The notes under the pieces are model-generated. The model ran no database searches. It saw only the letters and a program-made list of their open reading frames with translations, and had not been told where the DNA came from. The translations under genes and the position numbers were made by a program. Shown here in pieces: positions 44,269 through 53,598 of a stretch of DNA of 64,000 bases (position 1 is the first letter of the stretch; the number at the start of each line of letters is the position of its first letter). This DNA is from Ferruginibacter sp. (lineage in GTDB: Bacteria; Bacteroidota; Bacteroidia; Chitinophagales; Chitinophagaceae). Where the stretch lies: contig JAHBTN010000020.1 in NCBI GenBank assembly GCA_019638575.1, forward strand, positions 1 to 64,000, given 5' to 3'.

Positions 44269-45660
44269 ATGAACACTATAATATTAACAGCAATCTGGGG
44301 CGTAGTGATGATGTTGGGAGGAGCATTTATTAAAAATAAAAGTTTGCCCAGGAACCTTGCAATCTTCGGGTTGTTGGTTATCCTTATTTTCAACTGCATT
44401 GAAATGAACAGGGGCGAATCGTTCTTTAATATTGATGTAAGGAATATGCTTCACTTTAACAGCTTTAACCTTACGTTCATTTCTGTAGCACTGGGCTGTA
44501 CACTGCTTTTTCTTTTACTCAACGGCAGAGATTTTGAAAAGATAGGAGAACATGTATCGGAATATTTTGCCTTATTGTTTTTTATTTTGAGCGGCATTGC
44601 AATCATATCTACATTCAATTCATTATTGCTATTATTTATCGGGATAGAGATTGTATCCATACCATTGTATATTTTAACTGGTAGTGATAAACGAAACCTG
44701 AAAAGCAATGAAGCTGCACTAAAATATTTCCTGATGGGCGCCTTTTCTACCGGCATTATGCTATTAGGTATTGCATTTTTGTATGGCGGTAGTCAGTCCG
44801 GATCTTTTTATATTGATAATATCATCAGCGGCAACGGGCCCATGCCCGCCATGATAGCTACGGGTTTGGTATTGCTGCTGGTATCTATGTCGTTTAAAGT
44901 ATCGGCTGCACCATTTCATTTTTGGACACCCGATGTGTACGACGGTGCTCCTACAGTGATAACATCTTTTATGGCAACGGTTATAAAAGTTGCAGCATTC
45001 TTTGCATTTGTTAGGCTTTTTGAAAATGCTTTTGGCACAATGCATAGCCAATGGCAAAACCTGGTGGTTATATTAATTACCGCTACTTTATTATTTGGTA
45101 ACCTTACTGCAGTATTTCAGCAAAGCGTAAAACGTATGCTGGCATATTCAAGTATTGCACAGGCAGGTTTCATGCTGTTCTCATTATTTGCTTTAAATAA
45201 TCTTGCAAAAGAAGGTTTGGTACTGTATGCAGCAGCTTACAGTTTGGCAAGCATCGGCATGTTTGCCATCCTTGTAAAAATGAAAGACTATACGGTTGAT
45301 GGATTTAATGGGCTTGGAAAACAGCAACCGGTTTTGGCGGTAACAGCCACCGTATTTCTTTTATCCTTAACCGGTATCCCTTTAACTGCCGGTTTTATGA
45401 GTAAGTTTTATATGCTTAATGCAGCAGTGCTAACAGGTCATCAAATTTGGCTGGTAATTTTTGCTGTGATATGTGCAGCTATCAGCGCTTATTATTATTT
45501 CCGTATCATACAATCTATGTTTTTTAAAGATGTTTCAGATGATGTGGTTTTAGCCGAAGATATTACCCCGGCATTTAAGATACTGCTCATCATCACTTCT
45601 ATCCTTATTATAGGGTTAGGCTTGTTTCCAACAATGCTTACCAACTGGCTGTATTTTTAA
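44269..45660 (+). CDS. nuoN: NADH-quinone oxidoreductase subunit N
   Basis: A 463-residue antiporter-like subunit, last gene of the nuo operon. It has LFIGIEIVSIPLYILTG, AAPFHFWTPDVYDGAPTVITSFMA and MLAYSSIAQAGFMLFSLFA. No strong terminator is visible after it. Confidence 0.97.
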   Translation: MNTIILTAIWGVVMMLGGAFIKNKSLPRNLAIFGLLVILIFNCIEMNRGESFFNIDVRNMLHFNSFNLTFISVALGCTLLFLLLNGRDFEKIGEHVSEYFALLFFILSGIAIISTFNSLLLLFIGIEIVSIPLYILTGSDKRNLKSNEAALKYFLMGAFSTGIMLLGIAFLYGGSQSGSFYIDNIISGNGPMPAMIATGLVLLLVSMSFKVSAAPFHFWTPDVYDGAPTVITSFMATVIKVAAFFAFVRLFENAFGTMHSQWQNLVVILITATLLFGNLTAVFQQSVKRMLAYSSIAQAGFMLFSLFALNNLAKEGLVLYAAAYSLASIGMFAILVKMKDYTVDGFNGLGKQQPVLAVTATVFLLSLTGIPLTAGFMSKFYMLNAAVLTGHQIWLVIFAVICAAISAYYYFRIIQSMFFKDVSDDVVLAEDITPAFKILLIITSILIIGLGLFPTMLTNWLYF

Positions 45661-45738
45661 TACCTGTACCGTTTATAAAAGTTTTGCCTGTTAATTATTT
45701 TGAGTGCTTAACTTTAGGCAGAATTATTTTATATACTC

Positions 45739-47025
45739 ATGACTTTTAAAGACACACTGTCTCTATCGTGGCGAAATATTTCGGGCAATAAATTGCGTAC
45801 TGCAATAACTGTGGCTATTATGGCCCTGGGAATATTTGCATTGATTCTTATCATCACATCAATAAAAGCAGCAAGTAATAGTCTTACCACTAGTTTTTCA
45901 ACTATGGGAGCTAATTCATTTAGTTTACGTTACAAAGACAGGAATATTAGAATTGGCGGTGGCGGCCGACGTAGGGAAAGTACCAAAACATCCAAATCAT
46001 CAGCACAACGGGTAAAAAAATCAAACCTGGGTAAAGTAATCACTTACGAAGAGGCAAAAGAATTTAAACAGCGATACGATTTTCCGGCAAAGGTGAGCCT
46101 GGCATTAATGGGGCCACGTAATATTGTTTGCAATACCGATGCCCGAAAAACAAATCCCGATGTAGCCATACTGGGTGGCGATGAAAATTATCTTGAACTA
46201 AATGGTTTTAATATTGCTTATGGCAGAAATTTTACAGAAAAAGAAGTAGAATCGGGCAGAAGCATCTGCATGCTTGGCAGCGGCGTAGCTCAAAAACTAT
46301 TTCCTGATAATCAGGAAAAAGCTATTGATAAAGTAGTGAATGTAGATCATATACCTTACCGGGTGATTGCCGTTTTGGAAGACAAAGGCTCCAGTGCATT
46401 TTTTAATACCAGTAAAATAATTGTTACCTCTTATAACAACATCAGGCGCTTGTACTCATCAGATAATGCATCATTTAATGTAGGAGTAATGGTGCCTGAT
46501 ATAAAAATGATGGATATTGCTATTGGCGAAGCTAAAGGCACCTTTAGGCCCATTAGGAAACTGGATGTAAAGGAAGAAGAAAACTTTTATATTGATAAAA
46601 GCGACAGTATTGCCGAAGCATTACTCACCAACCTGGGCTTTTTAGAAAAAGGCACCATTGGCATAGCTTTTATTACATTAATTGGCGCAGCTATTGGGTT
46701 AATGAATATTATGCTGGTAGCCGTTAATGAACGTACAAAGGAAATTGGGTTGATAAAAGCTTTAGGTGGCACAAAAGACGATATCAGGTCGCAGTTTTTG
46801 TATGAATCAGTTTTAATAAGCCTGCTTGGTGCCGTGGTTGGTATAGTGTTAGGAATTGTACTTGGCAATGGTGTTGCATTACTTTTAAAGACAGGTTTTG
46901 TGGTTCCCTGGGGATGGGTAATTGCCGGTATCATTGTATGTACAATAGTTGGTCTTGCAGCCGGCCTTTACCCGGCTTATAAGGCTTCAAAATTAGATCC
47001 GATTGTGGCGCTCAGGTACGAATAG
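45739..47025 (+). CDS. MacB/FtsX-type ABC transporter permease
   Basis: A 428-residue permease with one N-terminal helix (about 20-43), a large periplasmic MacB-like domain (about 45-290) and three C-terminal helices of the FtsX domain (LIGAAIGLMNIMLVAVNERTKEIGLIKALGG and onward). No ATPase gene is next to it, so its partner is encoded elsewhere. MacB-type pumps move lipoproteins, peptides or drugs across the periplasm without crossing the inner membrane core. Substrate unknown. Confidence 0.87.
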   Translation: MTFKDTLSLSWRNISGNKLRTAITVAIMALGIFALILIITSIKAASNSLTTSFSTMGANSFSLRYKDRNIRIGGGGRRRESTKTSKSSAQRVKKSNLGKVITYEEAKEFKQRYDFPAKVSLALMGPRNIVCNTDARKTNPDVAILGGDENYLELNGFNIAYGRNFTEKEVESGRSICMLGSGVAQKLFPDNQEKAIDKVVNVDHIPYRVIAVLEDKGSSAFFNTSKIIVTSYNNIRRLYSSDNASFNVGVMVPDIKMMDIAIGEAKGTFRPIRKLDVKEEENFYIDKSDSIAEALLTNLGFLEKGTIGIAFITLIGAAIGLMNIMLVAVNERTKEIGLIKALGGTKDDIRSQFLYESVLISLLGAVVGIVLGIVLGNGVALLLKTGFVVPWGWVIAGIIVCTIVGLAAGLYPAYKASKLDPIVALRYE

Positions 47026-47318
47026 GGGATTGAGATTACAAGATTTTGCCAATGCATTTAGTAATATTCCCAACCTTTTTAAGGTATTTATTAACAATAT
47101 TGTGTAATTTATACATTTCGGCATCGTAAAAAAATATTTTTTAAAACAAAAATTTCGTAAGTTGTAGCCCTTAATATTATGGTACCAGTGATTTATTTGC
47201 CAGTATCTTATTTTATAATTAATTTATCTTGTACATTTAACAACCGTGTGTATATTAACTATCCTATATTTATCAATTAACAAAAATTAATTTTTCCAAA
47301 ACTAAAAATCAGAATTTT

Positions 47319-48173
47319 ATGGCAGAGACTACATCAACTGTAAAACCAACAACATCAGTACAGGCAAAAAAATCGAGCAACATCATTTCGTTGATTGCGC
47401 CTATTTTATGTTTAATAGCAGGATACTGCATCTGGCGCTTTGGCCTGGGTAATGGATCAAACTTTGGAAGCGGTGGAGAAAACGGTGGATTTTGGCCCGA
47501 CAGGCACGACCCAAAATCTGCATTAAGTAAAATGTACCTGGGAGGTATTATTGTACCTGTTTTAATTGGTACCTTTTTAACCATGATTACTTTTGTAATT
47601 GAAAGGTTCATGACCATTTCAAAAGCAAATGGCACCGGTAACAATGCTGATTTTATCCGCAAGGTTCAATACCAGTTAGCCAATAAAAATGTTGATGCTG
47701 CATTAGCAGAATGCGACAAACAAAAAGGATCAGTAGGTAATGTAATGAAAGCAGGTTTGCACCGATATAAAGAAATGATTTCAAATACTGAACTTACCAC
47801 CGACCAAAAAGTGATGGCCATACAAAAAGAAGTAGAAGAAGCTACCTCTTTGGAACTGCCAATGCTTGAAAAAAACCTGGTTTTCCTTTCAACTATTGCT
47901 TCGCTGGCAACCCTTATCGGGCTGTTAGGAACGGTGGTTGGTATGATACGTGCCTTTGCCGGCCTGGGTGCCGATAGTGGTGGAGCCAACTCAGCAGCAC
48001 AGTTGTCAATAGGTATTTCCGAGGCGCTTTACAATACGGCATTAGGTATCGGTACTTCAGCATTCGCCATCATGTTCTATAACATTTTTACAACTAAAAT
48101 TGATGGTATCACATATGGTATTGATGAATCTGGTTTTACTTTAACACAAACTTTTGCCAGCCTGTACAAATAA
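47319..48173 (+). CDS. exbB: MotA/TolQ/ExbB proton-channel protein
   Basis: A 284-residue membrane protein. A first helix lies at about 22-42, a second at about 75-95. The two conserved C-terminal helices carry the LSTIASLATLIGLLGTVVGMI block and AQLSIGISEALYNTALGIGTSAFAIMFYN, the TolQ/ExbB signature. It forms the pentameric proton motor with ExbD. It is the first gene of exbB-exbD-exbD-tonB. The 293-base gap before it shows no clear promoter. Confidence 0.92.
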   Translation: MAETTSTVKPTTSVQAKKSSNIISLIAPILCLIAGYCIWRFGLGNGSNFGSGGENGGFWPDRHDPKSALSKMYLGGIIVPVLIGTFLTMITFVIERFMTISKANGTGNNADFIRKVQYQLANKNVDAALAECDKQKGSVGNVMKAGLHRYKEMISNTELTTDQKVMAIQKEVEEATSLELPMLEKNLVFLSTIASLATLIGLLGTVVGMIRAFAGLGADSGGANSAAQLSIGISEALYNTALGIGTSAFAIMFYNIFTTKIDGITYGIDESGFTLTQTFASLYK

Positions 48174-48244
48174 TGTATGGAAAGTGAAAGGATTTGTATC
48201 TTTTATAGTACTGCATAAGCAGTAAAATTTAAAAACAGATAATT

Positions 48245-48898
48245 ATGCCAAAAGTAAAAATACCACGCAAGAGCACAACCGTTGATATGACGGCCATGTG
48301 CGATGTGGCTTTCCTGCTGTTGACATTTTTTATATTGGCAACAAAACAGAAGCCGCCGGAAGTACTTGCAGTAAAAACGCCTACATCGGTATCGGCTACG
48401 GCCGCACCGGATAAATCCATTTTGATTACCATGACCAAAGAAGGAAAGGTATTCTTAATGTTTGGCGACGACACAAAAAAAGATAAGATAATTGAAGATT
48501 TCAACACTGCACGTAACCTTCAGTTAACACCAACCGAGTTAAATAAGCTTAAACATATGCAGTTTATAGGATTGCCAATCAATAAGCTTAAAGGTGCTTT
48601 GGATCTTGCCCAGGAGCTACCTGCATCGCAGCAAGACGGAATTCCTACCGATAGCACAAATAATGAGTTGGCTATGTGGATGCGGAGCGTAACCAATGCA
48701 TATGCAGGCGGCGACCAGCGGGAACTGGAGAAAATGTTGCTGGTAAAAGGTGATGGAGAAACGTTGTATCCTGTATTCAGAAATATCAAGGAGGCTTTTA
48801 AAGCTAATGATATTTACAAATTCAGAATTGTAACTGAGGGTGAGCAGGTGCCTGTTGGATCAGAATTATATAAGACAGGGATAACCACCAGTAAATAA
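48245..48898 (+). CDS. exbD: ExbD/TolR biopolymer transport protein (first copy)
   Basis: A 217-residue protein with one N-terminal helix containing the proton-carrying Asp (VDMTAMCDVAFLLLTFFILA) and a periplasmic domain. It is longer than classic ExbD (about 140). Bacteroidota usually have two different ExbD copies next to ExbB, as here. Confidence 0.9.
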   Translation: MPKVKIPRKSTTVDMTAMCDVAFLLLTFFILATKQKPPEVLAVKTPTSVSATAAPDKSILITMTKEGKVFLMFGDDTKKDKIIEDFNTARNLQLTPTELNKLKHMQFIGLPINKLKGALDLAQELPASQQDGIPTDSTNNELAMWMRSVTNAYAGGDQRELEKMLLVKGDGETLYPVFRNIKEAFKANDIYKFRIVTEGEQVPVGSELYKTGITTSK

Positions 48899-48922
48899 TA
48901 TTGAAAATTAAAAAATAGTATT

Positions 48923-49471
48923 ATGGCAGAAATGGATACCTCGTCGGGTGGCGGACATAAGAAAGGCCCCGGCGTAAAAAAAGGAAAAAAACTTTCAACA
49001 CGTGTTGATCTTACTCCCATGGTTGATCTTGGTTTTCTATTGATTACATTCTTTGTGTTTACTACCACCATGTCGCAGTCAACTGCTATGAACATGAACG
49101 AACCCAAAGATGACAAGGAAAAACAAATGAAGGTTAAAAATTCTGGCGCCATGACCATTTTATTGGGTAAGGCTAACCAGGTTTATTATTATTACGGACA
49201 ATTAGTGCCCGAAACCATCAGCCAGGATTTTAAGTCGACCACTTTTAAAGGCATTAGGCAATTGATATTGGATAAGAAAAACAATACTAATATTGATGAC
49301 CTTATGTATATTATCAAATCAGATGATTCATCAACCTTTAAAAATTCAATTGATATATTGGATGAAATGGCTATTTGCACAGTGCCTGCAGGGCACTATG
49401 CCGAAGTACCCATGCAGCCGGTTGAACGAATGCTTATTCAGCAAACTGAACAGGCAAACGGAATTAAGTAA
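48923..49471 (+). CDS. exbD: ExbD/TolR biopolymer transport protein (second copy)
   Basis: A 182-residue protein. After a basic N-terminus (HKKGPGVKKGKK) comes the ExbD helix VDLTPMVDLGFLLITFFVF with the conserved Asp, then a periplasmic domain. It lies 24 bases after the first copy and probably forms a heterodimer with it inside the ExbB pentamer. Confidence 0.9.
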   Translation: MAEMDTSSGGGHKKGPGVKKGKKLSTRVDLTPMVDLGFLLITFFVFTTTMSQSTAMNMNEPKDDKEKQMKVKNSGAMTILLGKANQVYYYYGQLVPETISQDFKSTTFKGIRQLILDKKNNTNIDDLMYIIKSDDSSTFKNSIDILDEMAICTVPAGHYAEVPMQPVERMLIQQTEQANGIK

Positions 49472-49521
49472 AACGTTTATGGAATTATTAAAGATTTGAA
49501 TCTTATTATAAACAGACTATT

Positions 49522-50352
49522 ATGGAAGTAAATAAAATTTTAAGCTCCGATATTCTTGATATCATATTTGATGGTAAGAATAAAGAATATGGAGCTTACC
49601 AACTACGTAAGTCTTACAAAAAAACATTAACGAAGGCTTTAATCATAACTGGTTTAGCTTTGCTGTTGATTATAGCAGGCACATTGGTTGCTAACATTGT
49701 AGACAAAAACACTAAAAAAGAATTTAAGGTAGTGGATACCGAAATGGCGAAAATTAAGGCTGAAGAACCACCGCCACCACCGCCGCCACCACCACCACCA
49801 CCACCTGAGCCACCACCACCACCTGAAATTAACCAGGTTAAGTTTACACCTCCAAAAATTGTAAAAGATGAAGAGGTTAAACCCGAAGAAAAAATTCAGG
49901 AGATTAAGGAAGACCAGGTAATTAGTACTAAAACTGTAGAAAGTGAAAATAAAGTACAGATAGTACAAGCACCGGTAGAGGAAAAAGGAACCCAGGTTGT
50001 GGAAGTGAAAAAGGAAGATGATGAAAATAAAATTTTCACCAAAGTAGAAAAAGAAGCTGAGTTTCCCGGAGGCGAAGATGCATGGCGTAACTATCTTCGT
50101 AAAAACCTGAATGCAAGTACACCGGTTGACTATGGAGCAAGTGGCGGAAAGTATACGGTAGTTGTAAAATTCATAGTAAGTAAAGATGGTAGCTTAAGCG
50201 ATGTTAAGTGCGAAAACGATCCCGGTTTTGGAATGTGTGAAGAAGCGGTTAGGGTAATTAAAAAAACCAAAAACTGGACTCCTGCATTACAAAACGGACG
50301 AAATGTAAACGCATATCGCCGCCAGCCAATTACATTTGTTGTGGAAGAATAA
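49522..50352 (+). CDS. tonB: TonB energy transducer
   Basis: A 276-residue protein with an N-terminal SSDILDIIFDGKNKEYGAYQLRK block, one membrane helix (about 40-60), a long polyproline linker beginning near residue 78, a Glu/Lys-rich stretch, and the C-terminal TonB domain (about 180-276, ending RQPITFVVEE). It is the last gene of exbB-exbD-exbD-tonB and drives outer-membrane transporters. A strong terminator follows. Confidence 0.93.
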   Translation: MEVNKILSSDILDIIFDGKNKEYGAYQLRKSYKKTLTKALIITGLALLLIIAGTLVANIVDKNTKKEFKVVDTEMAKIKAEEPPPPPPPPPPPPPEPPPPPEINQVKFTPPKIVKDEEVKPEEKIQEIKEDQVISTKTVESENKVQIVQAPVEEKGTQVVEVKKEDDENKIFTKVEKEAEFPGGEDAWRNYLRKNLNASTPVDYGASGGKYTVVVKFIVSKDGSLSDVKCENDPGFGMCEEAVRVIKKTKNWTPALQNGRNVNAYRRQPITFVVEE

Positions 50353-50372
50353 TAATAATTTCTGAAATTTTA

Positions 50373-50403
50373 AATCCCCCGGTACGGCCGGGGGATTTTT
50401 TTT
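50373..50403 (+). terminator. Terminator after tonB
   Basis: AATCCCCCGG (50373-50382) pairs with CCGGGGGATT (50388-50397) around a 5-nt loop, followed by a long T run. Confidence 0.95.
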
Positions 50404-50519
50404 TGAATGCAGTATAAACTTGATATTTCGAACAAAAGGATTTGCTAACATTTTACATTTATCCTGTTTAATAAAATAAATTAGTACAGTTTAATTTTCG
50501 GTATGCATTTGATGCATGG

Positions 50520-50527
50520 TATCTTTG
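50520..50527 (+). promoter_or_regulatory. -7 promoter box directly before mnmE (TATCTTTG)
   Basis: TATCTTTG is followed after only 4 bases by the mnmE ATG, so a leaderless transcript is expected. A weak -33 (TTCG, 50497-50500) lies 19 bases upstream. Confidence 0.65.
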
Positions 50528-50531
50528 TTAA

Positions 50532-51914
50532 ATGGCTAATCATATTGCAGCATGGGATGATACAATAGTTGCTCTTGCAACCGCTACGGGCATTGGCGCC
50601 ATAGCTGTTGTGAGGCTCAGCGGCAATACGGCTATTGATATTGTTAACGAGCTTTTTCCATCAAAAAACCTGCTGGATCAAAAATCGCATACGCTGCATG
50701 TTGGTTATATAAAACAAGATGGGAAAGATATAGATGAAGTAGTTGTTTCTATTTTTAAATCTCCTGCTAGTTATACCGGCGAAGATGTGGTAGAGATTAG
50801 TAGCCACGGCAGCCCATTTATACAACAGCAAATTATACAAGCCTGTATCTCAAAAGGGGCAAGGCTTGCAAAAGCCGGGGAATTTACAAAACGGGCATTT
50901 TTAAATGGCAAGCTCGACCTTACACAGGCAGAAGCAGTTGCCGATATCATCGCTTCCAATACATCTGCATCGCAAAAAACTGCCTTGCACAACATGCGTG
51001 GTGGCTTTAGTGAAATATTAAAAACATTAAGAGAAAAACTGCTTAGCTTTTCGGCATTAATTGAACTGGAACTTGATTTTAGCCAGGAAGATGTGGAGTT
51101 TGCCAACCGTAAAAAATTTTATAAACTGATAGATGAAGCAGATAAAGTAACAACTAACCTGCTGCAATCTTTTTCATTAGGAAATGTTATAAAAAATGGT
51201 GTAAGTGTTGCCATTATTGGAAAACCCAATGCTGGCAAAAGCACTTTACTGAATGCACTGCTAAATGAAAACCGGGCCATTGTGAGCGAAATTGCAGGTA
51301 CTACAAGAGATACGGTTGAAGAAACTATTAATATTGATGGTATTCTTTTCAGGTTGATTGATACAGCAGGTATTAGGGAAAACAGTACAGACGTAATAGA
51401 GTTGATAGGTATTGAAAAAACAAGAGAAAAAATTTCTCAGTCAGATGAAGTGATTTATCTTTTTGATGTAAATACCGAAACAAATGATGATATAGAAACA
51501 GCACAAAAACTAATTGAAAAATCTAATAAGAATTTTATTTTAGTTGGCAACAAAACCGACCTTTTAGGTAAAGGAAAAACAAAAGCTAATTTATCAAACT
51601 ATAACATACTGTACATTTCGGCCAAAGAGCATTTGCATATTGATGAATTAAAAAAGCAGTTGGTAAATAAAGTAGTACAGGGCAACATTAATACAGAAAA
51701 TACTATCATTACAAATACCCGTCATTACGAGGCATTGCAGGAAGTACATAAATCAATAAAGGATATAAGAGCAGGGCTTGATAATAATATCCCCGGCGAT
51801 TTATTGGCACTTGATATCCGCCGTTGCCTGCAATATATTTCAGAGATAACCGGCGATATTACCAACGAACATGTGTTGGATTATATTTTTTCGAAGTTTT
51901 GTATCGGAAAGTAA
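50532..51914 (+). CDS. mnmE: tRNA modification GTPase MnmE
   Basis: A 460-residue GTPase that, with MnmG, adds aminomethyl groups to U34 of certain tRNAs. The N-terminal tetrahydrofolate-binding domain (IVALATATGIGAIAVVRLSG) is followed by helical segments. The G domain has the P-loop GKPNAGKSTLLNALL, GTTRDTVEE, the DTAG motif and NKTD. The C-terminus FCIGK carries the catalytic Cys. The last 18 bases resemble the SGI1 integration core, and a mobile island starts right after the stop codon. Confidence 0.97.
   Translation: MANHIAAWDDTIVALATATGIGAIAVVRLSGNTAIDIVNELFPSKNLLDQKSHTLHVGYIKQDGKDIDEVVVSIFKSPASYTGEDVVEISSHGSPFIQQQIIQACISKGARLAKAGEFTKRAFLNGKLDLTQAEAVADIIASNTSASQKTALHNMRGGFSEILKTLREKLLSFSALIELELDFSQEDVEFANRKKFYKLIDEADKVTTNLLQSFSLGNVIKNGVSVAIIGKPNAGKSTLLNALLNENRAIVSEIAGTTRDTVEETINIDGILFRLIDTAGIRENSTDVIELIGIEKTREKISQSDEVIYLFDVNTETNDDIETAQKLIEKSNKNFILVGNKTDLLGKGKTKANLSNYNILYISAKEHLHIDELKKQLVNKVVQGNINTENTIITNTRHYEALQEVHKSIKDIRAGLDNNIPGDLLALDIRRCLQYISEITGDITNEHVLDYIFSKFCIGK
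51897..51914 (+). other. Probable attachment site (attL) at the 3' end of mnmE
   Basis: TTTTGTATCGGAAAGTAA encodes the FCIGK-stop end of MnmE. It matches the SGI1 attB core (TTCTGTATYGGKAAGTAA, from memory) at 16 of 18 positions. An integrase gene and island DNA follow within 600 bases. I find no second copy before 64000, so the right end must lie outside. Confidence 0.6.
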
Positions 51915-51980
51915 TTATCTTTCCTTTGTTTACTAAATGCTTGTTTTACATAGGTTTAAACGGTTTTTTCCTTCTTTTAT

Positions 51981-52061
51981 TTGTTGCCAATCTCTACTTT
52001 TTTACTTATATTTGTTGCCTAATTGTTGCCCTGATTTGTTGCCCATGTTTCCCGGCAACAA
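51981..52061 (+). repeat. Cluster of TTGTTGCC repeats at the island's left end
   Basis: Four direct copies of TTGTTGCC (51981-51988, 52012-52019, 52023-52030, 52036-52043) and one inverted copy GGCAACAA (52054-52061) lie between the att site and the first island gene. This spacing and position suit arm-type integrase or excisionase binding sites. Confidence 0.65.
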
Positions 52062-52133
52062 AAATTCAGTAAGTGGTGAAATAATGCTACACACAGCTAC
52101 ACCCTGCAACAGTTAGCCACAAAGAGCAACAAA

Positions 52134-52481
52134 ATGAGTAGTACGATTAAAGTAGAAAAAACCTGTCAGCACTGCGGCAAAAAATTCATTGCACAGAAGA
52201 CAACAACGAAATGTTGTTCCCATCGCTGTGCAAGTGCAGCCTACAAACAGAGGGAAAGAAATGCAAAGGTTGAAGCTGTCATTCAAAAAGAGAATGAGCA
52301 AAAGCCATTCAACCCCATTGTAACCCAAAAGGAGTTCCTGAGTGTACAGGAAACTTGCCAGTTAATCGGAGCCAGCAGATGGACCATTTACAGGCTGATT
52401 GATGCAGGGAGTTTGAAGGCTTCCAAGTTGGGCAGTCGTACTATCATTCCAAGAACAGAAATCAATAATCTTTTTAAATAA
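52134..52481 (+). CDS. Excisionase-like HTH protein with zinc-ribbon N-terminus
   Basis: A 115-residue protein. Residues about 10-33 hold a four-Cys zinc knuckle (CQHCGKKF to CCSHRC). After a charged linker, residues about 62-115 form a MerR/Xis-type helix-turn-helix (LSVQETCQLIGASRWTIYRL, then IDAGSLKASKLGSRTIIP and a final NNLFK). It is 8 bases upstream of the integrase, so it is probably the excision or control protein of the island. Confidence 0.8.
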   Translation: MSSTIKVEKTCQHCGKKFIAQKTTTKCCSHRCASAAYKQRERNAKVEAVIQKENEQKPFNPIVTQKEFLSVQETCQLIGASRWTIYRLIDAGSLKASKLGSRTIIPRTEINNLFK

Positions 52482-52489
52482 CTGAAAGA

Positions 52490-53596
52490 ATGAAAGTAAC
52501 ACTTCGCCAACGGCTCAAAGGTGATAAAATCACTTTATACCTTGACTACTACCATCAAGGCAAACGCAACTATGAACACTTGCAGCTTACACTTTATCCC
52601 GACCCGGAGAAAGGTAAACTGACAAAGGAACAGAAGGAAGAAAACCGTAAGAACTTAGCACTTGCAGAAGCCATCCGCAGCAAAAGGCATTTGGAGTTGC
52701 AGAATGGTATTTATGGTTTCCAAGACCAGGGCAAGATGAAAGGCAGTTTCCTTCGCTACTTTGAATACCTCATGGAAGAAAGGAAAGACAGTCAGGGCAA
52801 CTATGGCAATTGGGATAGTGTGTTAAAACACATGAAGAAGTATTGCAAGCATGATGTAACATTTACCCAAGTGGATAAAGGATGGTTAGAAGGTTTCAAA
52901 GAATACCTGATGAAGCAAGCCCGTACCCCTGCCAATCAGCCTCTATCCCAAAATTCGCAAAGCTCTTATTTCAATAAAGTAAGGGCAGCATTAAAGCAGG
53001 CTTTGAAAGATGAAATCATACAACGTAACCCATGCGATACCATTGAAGGAATAAAAGCAGGTGAACCGGAAAGAGAATTTTTGACACAAGAAGAATTACA
53101 GGCAATGGCTAAAGCTGAGTGTGATATTCCACAAATGAAAACAGCTTTCTTGTTCAGTGCCTTAACTGGTTTACGTTGGAGTGATATTCAAAAACTCACA
53201 TGGATGGAGTTGCAATACTCTGATGAAATCGGGCATTACATCCGCTACACCCAAAAGAAAACCAAAGGCTCTGAAACATTGCCAATTTCTGAACAGGCTT
53301 TCGGTTTGTTAGGTGAAAGAGGCGAACCAAAAGAAAGAGTTTTTATAGGATTGAAATATTCAGCCTGGCACAACCTGCGGTTGCAGCAATGGGCAATGAG
53401 AGCAGGTATAAGTAAAACAATCACCTTTCACTGTGCAAGGCACACCTACGCAACATTACAACTAACTTTAGGTAGTGATATTTACACAGTATCAAAAATG
53501 TTAGGACATAAGCATTTAAAGACAACAGAGATTTATGCAAAGGTGATTGACCATAAAAAGAAAGAAGCTGCAAACCGCATCAAAATTGATTTATAG
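52490..53596 (+). CDS. Tyrosine recombinase / integrase
   Basis: A 368-residue phage-type integrase of the Bacteroidota kind. An Arm/SAM-like N-terminal region (about 1-185, with KVTLRQRLKGDKITLYLDYY) leads to the catalytic domain. The catalytic Arg is in ALTGLRWSDIQKL, the HxxR pair in HCARHTYATL, and the final His and Tyr in LGHKHLKTTEIYAKV. All active-site residues are intact. It very likely integrated the island at mnmE. Confidence 0.94.
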   Translation: MKVTLRQRLKGDKITLYLDYYHQGKRNYEHLQLTLYPDPEKGKLTKEQKEENRKNLALAEAIRSKRHLELQNGIYGFQDQGKMKGSFLRYFEYLMEERKDSQGNYGNWDSVLKHMKKYCKHDVTFTQVDKGWLEGFKEYLMKQARTPANQPLSQNSQSSYFNKVRAALKQALKDEIIQRNPCDTIEGIKAGEPEREFLTQEELQAMAKAECDIPQMKTAFLFSALTGLRWSDIQKLTWMELQYSDEIGHYIRYTQKKTKGSETLPISEQAFGLLGERGEPKERVFIGLKYSAWHNLRLQQWAMRAGISKTITFHCARHTYATLQLTLGSDIYTVSKMLGHKHLKTTEIYAKVIDHKKKEAANRIKIDL

Positions 53597-53598
53597 AA

